64,000 nucleotides of DNA from Kalaharituber pfeilii (taxonomy: Eukaryota > Ascomycota > Pezizomycetes > Pezizales > Pezizaceae). The DNA lies in NCBI GenBank assembly GCA_015179045.1, contig WHUZ01000128.1, positions 62,001 to 126,000 on the forward strand, in the 5' to 3' direction. The stretch's first letter is position 1. The number at the start of each line of letters is the position of its first letter. The notes beneath the pieces are model-generated. The model was not told where the DNA came from. It made no database searches and saw nothing but the letters and a program-made list of their open reading frames with translations. Of the stretch, positions 22,073 through 32,316 are shown in pieces. Both the position numbers and the translations under genes were made by a program.

Positions 22073-22146
22073 TTTTTTTTTGTATCTTTTTTTTTTTTTT
22101 TTTTTATTTCATTACTCGCATACCGCCTATCAGGCTACGGCGAGGT
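22073..22146 (-). mobile_element. H tail, extent unclear
   Basis: Interrupted poly-T, ATTTCATTACTCGCATACCG, CAGGCTACGGCGAGGT, then 3'UTR-like sequence interrupted by the hAT MITE at 22232. No duplication found. Confidence 0.6.
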
Positions 22147-22231
22147 GTTAAGTACAGAATGTGTGAATCGCAGATGATAGATAAGAAAAGAGCGTAAAGG
22201 AAAAATAATGGTCGCTTGACTATATACTAAT

Positions 22232-22576
22232 TAGTGAGCGGCACGAGCTAGCTCGAGCCGAGCTGGAGGGTGAGCTCGAGCCAGCTCGAGCCTGGATCAT
22301 AATATTGACAAACTAAACTAAACTAAGCTAAATTTTCATCTTTCTCACTACTATCAGCTAAATTGTGCATTTCGAAGTTGTTGGTAGGTCAGAATGAGCT
22401 CCAAGTCTCTAATTATTACTATAGTAGGTATTTACAGTTTATGAAACCTTGCACTGCCTAAGCATTTTAGCGAGCTGTCAAGAAAAACACAAGCATGATC
22501 TTGGCTCGTTTGAGCTCGAGCCAGCTCGAGCCCATGCCAGGCCAGCTCGAGCTGGCTCGGCTCGTGCCGCTCACTA
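22232..22576. mobile_element. hAT-like MITE, family TAGTGAGCGG, copy 1
   Basis: Terminal inverted repeats TAGTGAGCGGCACGAGC...; a perfect 8-bp TSD ATACTAAT lies at 22224-22231 and 22577-22584, diagnostic of hAT-type insertion. Subterminal regions are rich in GAGCTCGAGC palindromes. The interior AT-rich part matches the longer copy at 23805-25095, and it keeps the empty site of that copy's nested micro-insertion. Noncoding, 345 bp. Confidence 0.92.
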
Positions 22577-22852
22577 ATACTAATTTCTTATTAGTACTGC
22601 AGGGAGACAGACATTCCAACCACCGGTACTGGCGATGATGATTCCTTTAGTATTCTCCTATTCTTCACTCTCCATAGTGCAGTTCAGATTTTGATCTTGC
22701 ATCGACGATTCCCTGGAGCCCAATCTGATGCCGATATCGAGTCTTCTGGAATTTGGGTTACAAAAATCTGGCGAGATGGTGAAGCTGTGCATGGTTAATG
22801 GAAAGCGATACTTTAGAGAATGAGGTATACGTAGAATTTAGAGTACGTTGTA

Positions 22853-22921
22853 TATATATATATATATATATATATATTTTATATCATTACTCGCTTGCCG
22901 CCCTATGGGCTATGGCGAGGT
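22853..22921 (-). mobile_element. H tail with (TA)n end
   Basis: (TA)n then TTTTATATCATTACTCGCTT and TATGGGCTATGGCGAGG. As at 20570, the tail is TA-rich. A short TSD TGTATATA is possible but unreliable in TA-rich sequence. Confidence 0.7.
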
Positions 22922-22964
22922 TCTGTATATAGCTACTGTATAACTTAACTCACACTGCAGCCTG

Positions 22965-23025
22965 GCCCTGCCATGGCGAACAGCTACAAGCGGGGTCATG
23001 TGATATAAAAAAAACAAAAAAAAAA
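22965..23025 (+). mobile_element. B-tail micro-insertion
   Basis: GCCCTGCCATGGCGAACAGC, GCGGGGTCATGTGATAT and poly-A, between perfect 12-bp copies of CACTGCAGCCTG (22953-22964, 23026-23037). Confidence 0.93.
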
Positions 23026-23303
23026 CACTGCAGCCTGAATGGCCTGGACCGGCCTAGATTTCTATGGCCTGGCCTGGCCGGCCCGTTGGGAACACTGAAA
23101 ACTGCCGAGGGCGCCGTCCATATGCCCCTGATGTTGTAACGTTTAAAGCATGTAAGCGCTAATACCTAACCTCCTGCGCGCACGTAATTCACCAAGGCTT
23201 TTAAACTTTGCTGAAGAGTACTCGAGTATGCGCTAGCGGTGTACCGTTGAAAGGTTTGGAAATTCCCACCCTCTCTGCCTCTCCCTCGCTTTCTCCTATG
23301 AGT

Positions 23304-23340
23304 CTTTTTTTTTTTTTTTTTGTTTTGTTTTATAACGGTA
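23304..23340 (-). mobile_element. nearly pure poly-A retro-insertion
   Basis: A 37-bp insert (CTTTT..., then GTTTTGTTTTATAACGGTA) lies between perfect 15-bp copies of CTTTCTCCTATGAGT (23289-23303, 23341-23355). On the minus strand it is TACCGTTATA plus A-rich tail, with no H or B hairpin. Confidence 0.85.
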
Positions 23341-23472
23341 CTTTCTCCTATGAGTGCAAGGCTTCTTCCAAACTCTCAAATAATCTTCATTTGTCTCCTT
23401 TTGGCCTCTTTCAACAATTTCTACTTCTCATTTTCAGCGTCTTGGCATTCAGGGATGCAGAGGCCATAGGCC

Positions 23473-23535
23473 TTTTTTTTTTTTTTTTTTTTTATATCAG
23501 TACTCGCGTGCCGCCCTAGGGGCTATGGCACAATG
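23473..23535 (-). mobile_element. H tail
   Basis: Poly-T, ATATCAGTACTCGCGTGCCG and AGGGGCTATGGCAC. No duplication recognised. Confidence 0.65.
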
Positions 23536-23804
23536 GTGAAGGCGGCGAGGATTGGAGACTTGGAGTTGACCAGGAGGGTGAGTACTGTAGTAACTTGAGG
23601 AAGAATATATAATAAATTGTGATTGCATTCTTGACCATACTCCGTCATGCCGTAGAGTTTGTGTTTCTATGTGAACTTCTATCACTGCAATATCTGGAGG
23701 TTGATGTCTCACCGGGTCGGTGACCACGGAATCTTGGTACGTAGCTAATTTCCTAGGCAACGCTTTGCCCCCTTTCGATAACTAACGGCGGGCACACTCA
23801 CAGA

Positions 23805-25095
23805 TAGTGAGCGGCACGAGCTAGCTCGAGCCAGCGAGCCTTGATTACATGATATTAGTAACTAATCTAAACTATTCTACAGCTTCATCCTCATCACCGC
23901 TATCCGCTAAATTCAGTAGCACATGATAGCACTCATAGTCTCATCTTCCATTCTGTTTCGGCGTGTATTAAGAACTTCACCTACCTGTAGTAGATTGTCA
24001 GCTTAGCTAGAGATAGTATTATGTTGAAATACTTACCTGTAAGAATATCTGTTCGGAGGGAATAGAAGAGGCAGGTATTGCTAAATAATCTCATGCCATG
24101 CGGGCTAGATTTAATGACATGAAGCTCGAACTTTGGGGTTGCACATTGGAGGAGCTCTAGAAATAATGCCTTTTCTGCTAGTTTGATTGGTGAATTTGTT
24201 GAGATAAGAAAGCAGCAAAGGAGTGTTTTGGAAAGCCCTCTGGTTTAGCTCGCTTTGTTGGAACCATCATGTCGAATGATATTCGTCGCTTCCATTCTGT
24301 GGCGTTACTAGTTGACGCGAAAGTGGAACTGATGCATGTGACTTCCGAAAATGGGATGGATGTGGTTGTTGTATTGCTTTTGACTTGCGGGAACAATGCA
24401 TATATAAAATTTCGTGCTCATTATCTGATATTTTTCGCTACAAAATCATACATCTTGTATACAGGTAACTGATGAGAGTTCAAAACAGTATGCTGATCTT
24501 TAACTGAAGAATATCGGCCAGCTAGGCTGGCAAGAAAGGCATTGCAAATTGATGTAGAATTGATTGTCATATTAATAAGTTGCTAATGTGTATAAGGAAC
24601 AAGAATCTTGAAGTGTAGTATGAGGATTAAGAGTCTCGAAGCATAGTATGAGTCTCGAACTCTGGATATTGGGTAGTAGTAAAGAGAAAAGAATTTTAAG
24701 AGGATAGAGAGAATAGAGAGGCCTAATATACACTCTTTCAATATGCAACTTAACTTCTAAAGACCTTGAGAGATATTAAATATAAAAGACTTGATATAGG
24801 TCTATGTAATTGAACCACTTTTGATATTTATAGAAGTTGTTGGCAGGTCGGAATGAGCTCCGAGTCTCTAATTTATTACCATGTTAGGTATTTACAGTTT
24901 ATGAAACCCTGCGCTGGCTAAGCATTTTAGCGAGCTGTCAAGAGAAACACTGGGGCATGCGGGTAATAAAGAAAAAAAAAAAAAATAAAAAAAAAGAGAA
25001 ACACTAGTGTGATCTTGGCTGTCTCAAGCTCGAGCTAGCTCGCGTGGGCTCGGGCTCGAGCTGGCTTGAGCTGGCTCGGCTCGTGCCGCTTACTA
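23805..25095. mobile_element. hAT-like element, family TAGTGAGCGG, long copy
   Basis: Same termini as the 22232 MITE, but 1291 bp long. TSD CTCACAGA/CTCACAGG (7 of 8 match). About 0.9 kb of extra interior (about 23900-24830) is absent from the short copy, and nothing in it looks like a transposase. A piece around 24180-24470 has weak coding character (plus strand HSVALLVDAKVELMHVTSEN) and could be a captured fragment. A 42-bp H micro-insertion lies inside at 24952. Confidence 0.85.
24952..24993 (+). mobile_element. H-tail fragment plus poly-A inside the hAT element
   Basis: GGGGCATGCGGGTAATAAAG and an A-rich tail lie between 12-bp copies of AAGAGAAACACT (24940-24951, 24994-25005). The sister hAT copy at about 22480 is uninterrupted here (CAAGAAAAACAC), an internal empty-site control. 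Confidence 0.93.
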
Positions 25096-25340
25096 CTCAC
25101 AGGAGTTTAGTAGCATGGAAGGTGATCTTCCGCAGCTCGAGGATGCATGCGGCAACCTATGTTCAAGATTATGTGAAAAGGAGTACAGAGGAATAGGCTC
25201 AGAGATGTGTGTATTCGATTCTAATGATCAATCAAGAACGGGGCTTCCAGAGCCCATATATATACAAAAACTCTATAACACGAAGTTGCATACAAAACCA
25301 GTGAACAGAACAGCTAAGTATTTGGACTGCCTAATATGGA

Positions 25341-25520
25341 ATACTCAGTCCGGAGTGTTTGGGCCATCGCGGATGTTCGGAGTGCTTAGGCCATCGCGGA
25401 TGTTCGGAGTGCTTAGGCCATCGCGGATGTTCGGATGTTTTACACACTCGGACTGTTTCGCTCGGACTGTTTCGCTCGGACTGTTTCGCTCGGACTGTTT
25501 CGCTCGGACTGTTTCGCGTG
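25341..25520. repeat. two adjacent minisatellites
   Basis: Three units of about 30 bp (CGGAGTG..., GGCCATCGCGGATGTT) are followed by five 15-bp units (CTCGGACTGTTTCG). Both are in the same open plus-strand frame (25115-25585), which shows no domain. Confidence 0.85.
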
Positions 25521-25550
25521 TGTTCGGCTTATGGTTTCTAACAGATTACA

Positions 25551-25622
25551 GCTCGCATGGCTTAGTTGGTAAAGCGCGTCACTAGAATTAGGTAATAACG
25601 AGATCCTGTGTTCTGTTACTTT
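25551..25622 (+). other. tRNA-like sequence, 3'-truncated
   Basis: GCTCGCATGGCTTAGTTGGT, AAAGCGCGTCACTAG then GAGATCCTGTGTTC. The D-arm/A-box region is excellent. The anticodon arm is irregular, and the T arm and acceptor stem break off into TTTTTCTTTTT. A tRNA pseudogene or the head of a tRNA-derived SINE fits better than a functional tRNA. Confidence 0.4.
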
Positions 25623-27018
25623 TTCTTTTTAATCGATGAAGACACATTCGTTCAGATCTCTAGTACTGTGGCCGAGGCTTGCCGTTACGACCTCTCCTGC
25701 CTTGTAAGATTTATGGTTGACATATGAATTCTGTTGAATGGAAGTGGCTACTCTGTGGCTGGCTTCTTGATCGCGCACTCTGTTCACGTTTTGTGGCTCC
25801 TGCAGAATAGCTAAGCCTTGACAGCGCGCCAACATCCACCTCTTCACGTAGAGTCTATGCACCCCTCGATGCCGCCTGCCGCGTCAGCTCAGTAGCCCAC
25901 GCGTGCAGGGCCTGGATCTAAGAGTAGTTGCTGGGGAACATCGACGAATGATGGGCATGCATTACCCGGGCCGCGTGCGTACTCCCTCAGCTGCAACTCT
26001 TGGTATTCGTAGTTGGTCTCCACACTTTATTCCTTCCTACAAAGATGTTAACATAACAATCGCCCTACCTCTGTCCCTTCCCAGGTCTAGCTGCATGCTC
26101 GACCACATGCCTGTGTCCAGAGCACTGCACCTTACAGGCTTTGTTCACAGAAGTCAATACACTGCAGAGCTCACAACCTCATGCTACGTTCTTATGCTAA
26201 GTATGTTATCATTTTATATTTACAGGGGACAGATTGCCCCATTGTCTTGAGGAATAATTAAGAATTAAGACATTCATCTTTTATCAGGTTATTGTCATAC
26301 TTAGTCAATATGACGTTGATACTTGCGGAGCTTCAGTGCCTGTATGTCGCCTGCTACTGTCCCCCATCGGGAGCTGAGGCTGTGCTTAGTCTCCTTTTAG
26401 TCCCAATGTCACGACTAAGGACCTTCACTCCATGGGGCGATGTTCATTTAGATAACATGTCCTGCCTGAGCTGCCTCCTGCCATGCACATCGTAGGAGGT
26501 GGATATTACTTGCAGACCTCACATCAGCAGCTCCCGATCTGTCTAAATAATTATAACAGTGTGCATGTCACTTTGGCGCTACAGGTATCTCTAAATAGAT
26601 CCTTAGCCATGGTGGTAGTGGCGGTCGTAAGCGCAGCTGGCATGATCCGTGTCTAGACATGCATATATATTGCTTGGGGCAAGTGAGGTATTGACGGAGT
26701 GAACTCAACTTCCTCAGTTGTGGAAAGCTTTCAGGATAATCATAGGATTTTGGAATGAGGCAGAAGGAGGACGAAAGATGCATCAATTGCATGCGGAATT
26801 ATTATTAGAGAGGTCTCAGGAAAAGCCAATACTCTAGAGTGGATTGGGAAGAGGGAGAGGATGTAGGCGCAGTGAAAAAAAGGTTCCGACAACTAGCATC
26901 AATGGTTTCAATGCGGTGTAGCAGCAGGCGAACACTATTATGTTGGGTAATGTCTCTCTAGTTTTATACTATGGCAAGTTGAAACAATACCGCTGCCCGC
27001 TGGCAAAATGCTTGTGAC
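25623..27018. other. gene-free stretch
   Basis: About 1.4 kb. The longest plus-strand frame (25903-26250) has no recognisable domain or splice context. I see no repeat. Confidence 0.35.
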
Positions 27019-27032
27019 ATTACAATCATAAT

Positions 27033-27065
27033 CGAGTAATGATATTAAAGAAAAAAAAAAAAAAA
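27033..27065 (+). mobile_element. H-tail fragment plus poly-A
   Basis: CGAGTAATGATATTAAAG plus A15 lie between ATTACAATCATAAT (27019-27032) and ATTACAGTCATAAT (27066-27079), a 14-bp TSD with one mismatch. It lies about 200 bp beyond the stop codon of the SET-domain gene. Confidence 0.92.
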
Positions 27066-27261
27066 ATTACAGTCATAATTTCCGAAACATCCTGACCCGC
27101 AATTTCAGGGAGCGAGTTTTCATGATTAGAACGCGCCCGTAATACCCATCTTCGTTAGCATGCGGAAAGGAATTGAGCTTAGTTCCTAGCAACATAAATA
27201 ATTTGATAGCCACTTCTCCGACATTCAAAACGTTCATCTTTTCAAACCATCATCTAAAACC

Positions 27262-28254
27262 TCATTTTTCAGCCCTCATCCACAGCCATTCTTCAAATCC
27301 TGTACTACCTTCCTCGCGGGTCATACGTACCCGGGAAAGCCATTTTTTCGAAACAGTTTCAGACAAACGATGTAATTGCGGTCTCGCCACCAGTGCAGTC
27401 TTTTCAGCGGTCAGATGCTCTGAATCATCCCCCTCGAACAACTTCACATACTTGACGAACAATTTCATGAAGGCCGATGCCCTTGACTGATCTCCATGGG
27501 CAATCGCAATCTGGAAGGCATCATAATACGCGCATTGCAATTGCTCCTCTTGACCCACAAGGGGCAATAATCCAATCACTCGCTTGCAGTGCCGCAATGC
27601 CCTGGAGGGATTCGTAGCGATTAAGATTCCGTCACCAATTGCGTTGTTCAAGGTGGACACCTGGGCTCGATAGCCATCGTTTGCAATGCTTTCCGGCTCA
27701 GTACACCCAGGACAGTTGCAGAGAAATCTATATCTTTGCTGGAGGATCGCCTGACGAACTCTGTGTGGTTGGAATGACTCCTTGGTTGACAAGTAACAGA
27801 TGGTAATCTCAGCTCCTTGCTCAATATCTTTTATGGCTCGAATCTCCATTTCTCTACTTTTGAGGTTCCAAGTATGGTTGGCATTCGGAATGCAGCTATG
27901 GTTAAATCGGGAACACTCCTCAAAGACGCCACTCTCAACCGCACGAACTCCCAAACCAAAGCAATTGGTACCGCAAATGCCAAGGAATGGGGGAAGAGTA
28001 GAATATGGTTTCACTTGTGCATTGTGGAGGCCCAGGAACGCATTCTGTTTCGCTTTGGGGAGTTTGTGAACGGCCCTAGTTATGAACGTATTCAAACTAG
28101 CCTGGTCGGAAAGGCTTTCCAACTGAACGGTATTTGACGGAAACGTAAACAGCGGCACCTCGGAAAGTAGAAGTGTCCCTTGGGGAATTGCTGCTGATGC
28201 AACCATTCCATATCCCTTTTGTTCGGAGATGAATGTTTTGGTGTAGAGAGGCAT
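27262..28254 (-). CDS. SET-domain protein, putative lysine methyltransferase
   Basis: Intact single-exon 330-aa protein. Family knowledge: SET proteins transfer methyl groups from S-adenosylmethionine to lysines of histones or other proteins. Seen here: an N-terminal SET segment (GYGMVASAAIPQGTLLLSE, about residues 14-32), the signature RFNHSCIPNANHTWN (about 116-130) holding the NHS/C cofactor-binding core, GAEITICYL (about 147-155) matching the GEExxxxY catalytic motif, and a post-SET cysteine cluster CNCPGC (179-184). The C-terminal ~140 residues look helical. There is no MYND finger or signal peptide, so it resembles the small fungal SMYD/SET5-like group. H tails lie about 110 bp upstream of the ATG (28367-28415) and about 200 bp beyond the stop. 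Substrate unknown. Confidence 0.9.
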   Translation of the reverse strand: MPLYTKTFISEQKGYGMVASAAIPQGTLLLSEVPLFTFPSNTVQLESLSDQASLNTFITRAVHKLPKAKQNAFLGLHNAQVKPYSTLPPFLGICGTNCFGLGVRAVESGVFEECSRFNHSCIPNANHTWNLKSREMEIRAIKDIEQGAEITICYLSTKESFQPHRVRQAILQQRYRFLCNCPGCTEPESIANDGYRAQVSTLNNAIGDGILIATNPSRALRHCKRVIGLLPLVGQEEQLQCAYYDAFQIAIAHGDQSRASAFMKLFVKYVKLFEGDDSEHLTAEKTALVARPQLHRLSETVSKKWLSRVRMTREEGSTGFEEWLWMRAEK

Positions 28255-28366
28255 GTTTGTGGTTGAACAGGAAACTTCAGTTGGAGGCGCGATGGTCTAG
28301 GATTGTTTTCTCTGAAGTGGTGTCTAGGAGCCCTTATACCATCAATGGCCTCGTCAGGCCTCCAAT

Positions 28367-28415
28367 TTTTTTTTTTTTTTTTATATCATTACTCGCGTGC
28401 CGCTATGGCGAGGTT
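28367..28415 (-). mobile_element. H-tail micro-insertion upstream of the SET gene
   Basis: Poly-T, ATATCATTACTCGCGTGCCG, then CTATGGCGAGG: the hairpin has lost its apical loop (CCC..GGG). The 13-bp TSD TCAGGCCTCCAAT lies at 28354-28366 and 28416-28428. It sits in the presumed promoter or 5'UTR. Confidence 0.92.
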
Positions 28416-28539
28416 TCAGGCCTCCAATGTAGGATTAGTAGCGGTGGTCAACAATTATCTACAGTAAAGTAATTGGAACATTTGTACATTTTTCGCGTCT
28501 TGGCAACAATGCCTATTGGCTATGTTCCACCCTGAAATG

Positions 28540-29146
28540 TAAGGTAAGGTACGCTATCACAGTACATTTCTAAAAAATCTACAGCACGAAATAGTCCCGT
28601 TAACTTTTAGAAAAATATTTACTTTACTTTAAATTTGCTACGAACTGCCCCTACTCAATGCAACCCCATACCGTACTGGACTAAAAGAAGGCTCTTTGCA
28701 TCTGAAAAATAGCAAGAAATGCTAGATCTGGATATTAATTAATTAATTTTAATAGAATATTTAAGTCTTGCCTTCTAGCAGTATTTTTATCATAGTTGAG
28801 ATATTAATTAGCTGTAATATAATTCCTCCTATCTACTAGCTTCTGAAGCTCTTCTAAGTTCTTCTCTTCTTTCTTTAAACTGTACTCTAAATTAAACTTC
28901 AAATCTAAATTATACTCTATTATTATTATTAAAATATTAATTTTAGTATCTATTTTCTTTTATATTAATACTATTATAGAATATATAAAGTAGATTATTT
29001 ACTAGTTAACTAAATTACAATTTAGAATAAAAAAGAAATAACTAAGATATAATAAAGTATTATATTTATTAAGATTAAGTTTTAAGTTTTTGTTTTTCTA
29101 ACTTTAGTAGATTTAGGTTTTATTTATATAAAAGTAATTTTTTAGG
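28540..29146. other. AT-rich decayed tract
   Basis: Very AT-rich with no coding signal, like the remains of transition-mutated repeats. It continues after the LTR-like insertion at 29788-29960. Confidence 0.5.
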
Positions 29147-29209
29147 ATAGTATAATTGATTCTGTTTAAAAAATGCTTAAAGATTAAGTTAGACTTTTAA
29201 AAAAGTAAG

Positions 29210-29724
29210 TGTAACGTCGACGGGGGGTCTTGGGCGGAGGTCTTGCCAAGGGGTACGGTCAGCTTGGGTATCGGCGGCGGCTCGGCGGCTATGGGTCGAG
29301 GACTACGGCGGCGGCGGCTCGGCGGCTAGGGATCACGGACTATAGCAAGGGCAGCGGCGGAGGAGTAGGAGAAACCAGACGGGTCTATTGATTAACAAGA
29401 CAACGGACAAGGAGAAGAAGAGCTATCTACAGAGGCGGGCTTGGGGCCCTTATATGCTGGGGAATTGACATAGAAAGGGAATACAGGACTATAACGATAT
29501 GAGAAAGAGAATCCGGAATGCAAGAGCGGCAATAGTGATGCTAATATTGGAAAGCATATCAATGAGCTGTCAGAGGGCTAATCAACCGGACCGGGATGGC
29601 TTGTCAAGCCTTTCCGAGTCGGCTATTAGTAATGTCTCACCTTCCGGCTTGGCACGTCGGCTCGGCTTGACTTGTCGGCTGCGGAAAAGGATGATATCGA
29701 TGCGTGCGTAGGTGAGCTGTGACA
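29210..29724. mobile_element. LTR-like element with 63-bp flanking direct repeats
   Basis: A GC-rich 515-bp block runs from TGTAACGTCGACG to GGTGAGCTGTGACA, in AT-rich surroundings. On the minus strand it begins TGTCACAGC and shares TGTCACAGC starts and a GTTGTCTTGTTAATCAATAGACC-like stretch with the LTR at 33168-35134, so it is probably a related solo LTR. Each side carries the same 63-bp sequence (29147-29209 and 29725-29787, about three transitions apart), far longer than an ordinary LTR duplication. Confidence 0.65.
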
Positions 29725-29787
29725 ATAGTATAATTGATTCTGTTTAAAAAATACTTAAAGATTAAATTAGACCTTTAAAAAAGTAAG

Positions 29788-30464
29788 TAAAAAAGCTTTA
29801 TTAATTAACTAACTTATATAGAAATAGTATTTATATTAGTATAAGCTAAGTTGGTATAAGTTTTTAATAAATTTTTTTTAACTTAACTGTAAACTTACTT
29901 AGAAATTTATATTTTATATTGGGAAACAATTGCCTACCTAGAAACGACACGCATCTTAGCATGCCTCTGTCATGACGGTATGACATGGCGGTATGCGAGC
30001 GTACCCAGAGCAGGGCTAAAATGCAGTGAGCTACGAGGTCATGTGACCGGCCCACCCCTGCTATGCCTGAAGAGCTGGCGCGAACCGGTACCAAGAGCCC
30101 GTATGCATGGATACTCCTATATATCCCGACCGTACTACCAGGGGTCACCGGTAGTTCTACCTTTTGGTGCAACGGTTTGCAAGACGGTCGGTTGCAACCC
30201 GTAACAGCCTCATAAGAAACCATTTTCATAATATCTTTGGCAACTTATATGCTAATAATATCAAATAAAGTGATATAGATACAATGATATCAGAACAACA
30301 TTATCTACATATTCTATTGCCTATATTCAATGTCAAGCTCTTACTATATCAATAAATATATGAACAGGTCAATTTAACCCCCCTCTCTCTTACACTCCTA
30401 TATATTATTAGTTAAATAGTACTAACATCTATGCTCTTATAGCTGCTGTCACTCACTAATGGCC
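29788..30464. other. gene-free stretch
   Basis: AT-rich up to about 29960, then mixed composition. No supported gene. Confidence 0.35.
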
Positions 30465-30476
30465 ATAGTATATGAT

Positions 30477-30532
30477 TTTTTTTTTTTTTTTTTATTTCAT
30501 TAATCGCATGCCGCCCTATGGGCTATGGCGAT
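30477..30532 (-). mobile_element. H-tail micro-insertion
   Basis: Poly-T, ATTTCATTAATCGCATGCCG, TATGGGCTATGGCGAT. A perfect 12-bp TSD ATAGTATATGAT lies at 30465-30476 and 30533-30544. Confidence 0.92.
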
Positions 30533-30627
30533 ATAGTATATGATGGCATGTAGTATATGATGGTATATGCTATAGGAGGGTAAGATACTTCAAGCTCTAT
30601 TCACAAGTCTAAAAGTGAGCAATTGCA

Positions 30628-31147
30628 TGTAAAGAATGGGTCAGGGCCGGGGTCGAGATACAGGGTAGGCAGCGGGTGCCAGGGAGGCAGCGGAGTTCAC
30701 GGCGGGTAGAGACAGTCGGCGCTATATGATGTAGATGTATGCAGAATTACGTACAGCCTGAGGGTGGATACAAGTTGTTACGTGAGGAGCAGAGAGGGAG
30801 GTGGGGATGAGCCTCCTTTATGGAGAGCCCAGGAACTTGGCAGAAGAACATTCTAGATACAGGAGAATCAAACTAGCGCGGGAGAAACTTCGAGCTAATG
30901 CAGGAGAACATTCTGGACGAATCATGAATGCTAGAGAATATGCAGGAACATACGGGCAGCGACCGGGATGCAAGCGGCTGCTGTGCGTAAGGACTCGGGG
31001 CTGGCGGCGAGGGTCGGAGCTTTCAGGCACTGCCGCTACGCGGCGGCTCGGCAGGAGTTCGGGCTGTGGCAGGGTCTCGGGGCCTCGGGTCTCGCGTGTC
31101 ACGTGCGGGAGGAGTATTTCGGCCGTGGTGGAGGTTGGTTCGTTACA
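30628..31147 (+). mobile_element. solo LTR, family TGTAAAG, copy 2
   Basis: TGTAAAGAATGGGTC... to ...GGTTCGTTACA, 520 bp, with a perfect 5-bp TSD TTGCA (30623-30627, 31148-31152). It has one internal unit where copy 1 has three. No internal retrotransposon domain is attached. Confidence 0.92.
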
Positions 31148-31152
31148 TTGCA

Positions 31153-31830
31153 GCCCCTGCAGCTGTACCAATTTATACTTAGTTACAATAAATAGAAGGT
31201 ATAGAGGCTGAACATATTGTTATATACTCTACAGCTGCTTACAAGATAATATAGAGCTATCTGTACCTTTAGACTCTCCTAGTTTACCAATTGAAGATGA
31301 TATACTTATTCCCAGCTGATATCTGTACAAGTATAAGATATGCAGTCAAGTGGGCCCCCCTAGCAAAAACCCTCACAGCTCAACCAAAATTGCACGAATA
31401 TGAATTCTGAGAAAGAATTTAGATTCTCTGATATTTACTTATGTAACCCACCATTTTTCCTTAATTTTTTTTTACTCTTTTAGTAGTTTTTTCTGATTTT
31501 ATTGAATAGTACTGACAGGTGATACAAGGGGTGCTCGGATACATGTCTCACGATTTACGGCAGCCGCTGTCTCACATGAGCTGCTGCTGTCAAACCTCAG
31601 ATTTGCTTCCTAAACCGGATTGCCATTCTCAGCCGCTGTTAGATATGCTCTCGACAGCTCGCCTCTCGTAAATATGCCCCTCAAACCAGCTCACTACTCA
31701 CAATTCCCACCCCCAGATATACCCTGAGGCCCAAATATACCCTCCAAACCAGTTCACCACTGCTGTCAACACTATAGTAAGTCAAAGTCAAATTCAGCTA
31801 CTGAAGTACTGGCAGTTGTGTGGACGGCCG
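31153..31830. other. gene-free stretch
   Basis: No supported gene. Confidence 0.3.
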
Positions 31831-31831
31831 G

Positions 31832-32301
31832 TGGAGTATGCGAAAATGCAAAAAATACACGTGCATACAAAATACGCATATGTGACGTAAGCAATATGTG
31901 AGCCAACGCTGGTAGGCGGCATCGCAATCACACAAATGAGTACTATATAAGCTACACAGAGGACTAGCAAGTATCTTTAGTTAAGTGTCTTTGTGGCCTG
32001 GCGGACGATAACTCTCTGCATTTACCACCTCTGTTACAAACTCAAGGTTGGAAAAAACTATCATCTGGATAAGTCCTGGATGTTGCAGATTCACCATAAC
32101 CATAGGGTGGGTGGTCGGTGGAGCTATGCAAGTATGTATACGTATATACATATGCGCATGTAATATGCGATAGCTGAGTCGGTGGCATCGCAGTCATGAA
32201 ATGTGCTATATGAGCTACGCAGAGGACTAGCAAGCATCGCTAGTCAAGTGTCTTTTGGCCTGGCAGACAGTAACTCTCTGCATTTACCACCTCTGTTACA
32301 C
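31832..32301 (+). repeat. pair of about 200-bp LTR-like direct repeats
   Basis: Two diverged blocks, about 31832-32039 and 32108-32301, share GGCATCGCA, GAGGACTAGCAAGCATC, TAGTCAAGTGTCTTT and the common end CTCTGCATTTACCACCTCTG, TTACA. About 70 bp separates them. A tiny TRIM-like LTR element is possible, but no primer-binding site or duplication is convincing. Confidence 0.4.
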
Positions 32302-32316
32302 TGGATCGAAGTTATC

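Noticed and set aside
25903..26250. 115-codon plus-strand frame as a gene
   Set aside because: No domain, splice context or neighbouring support.
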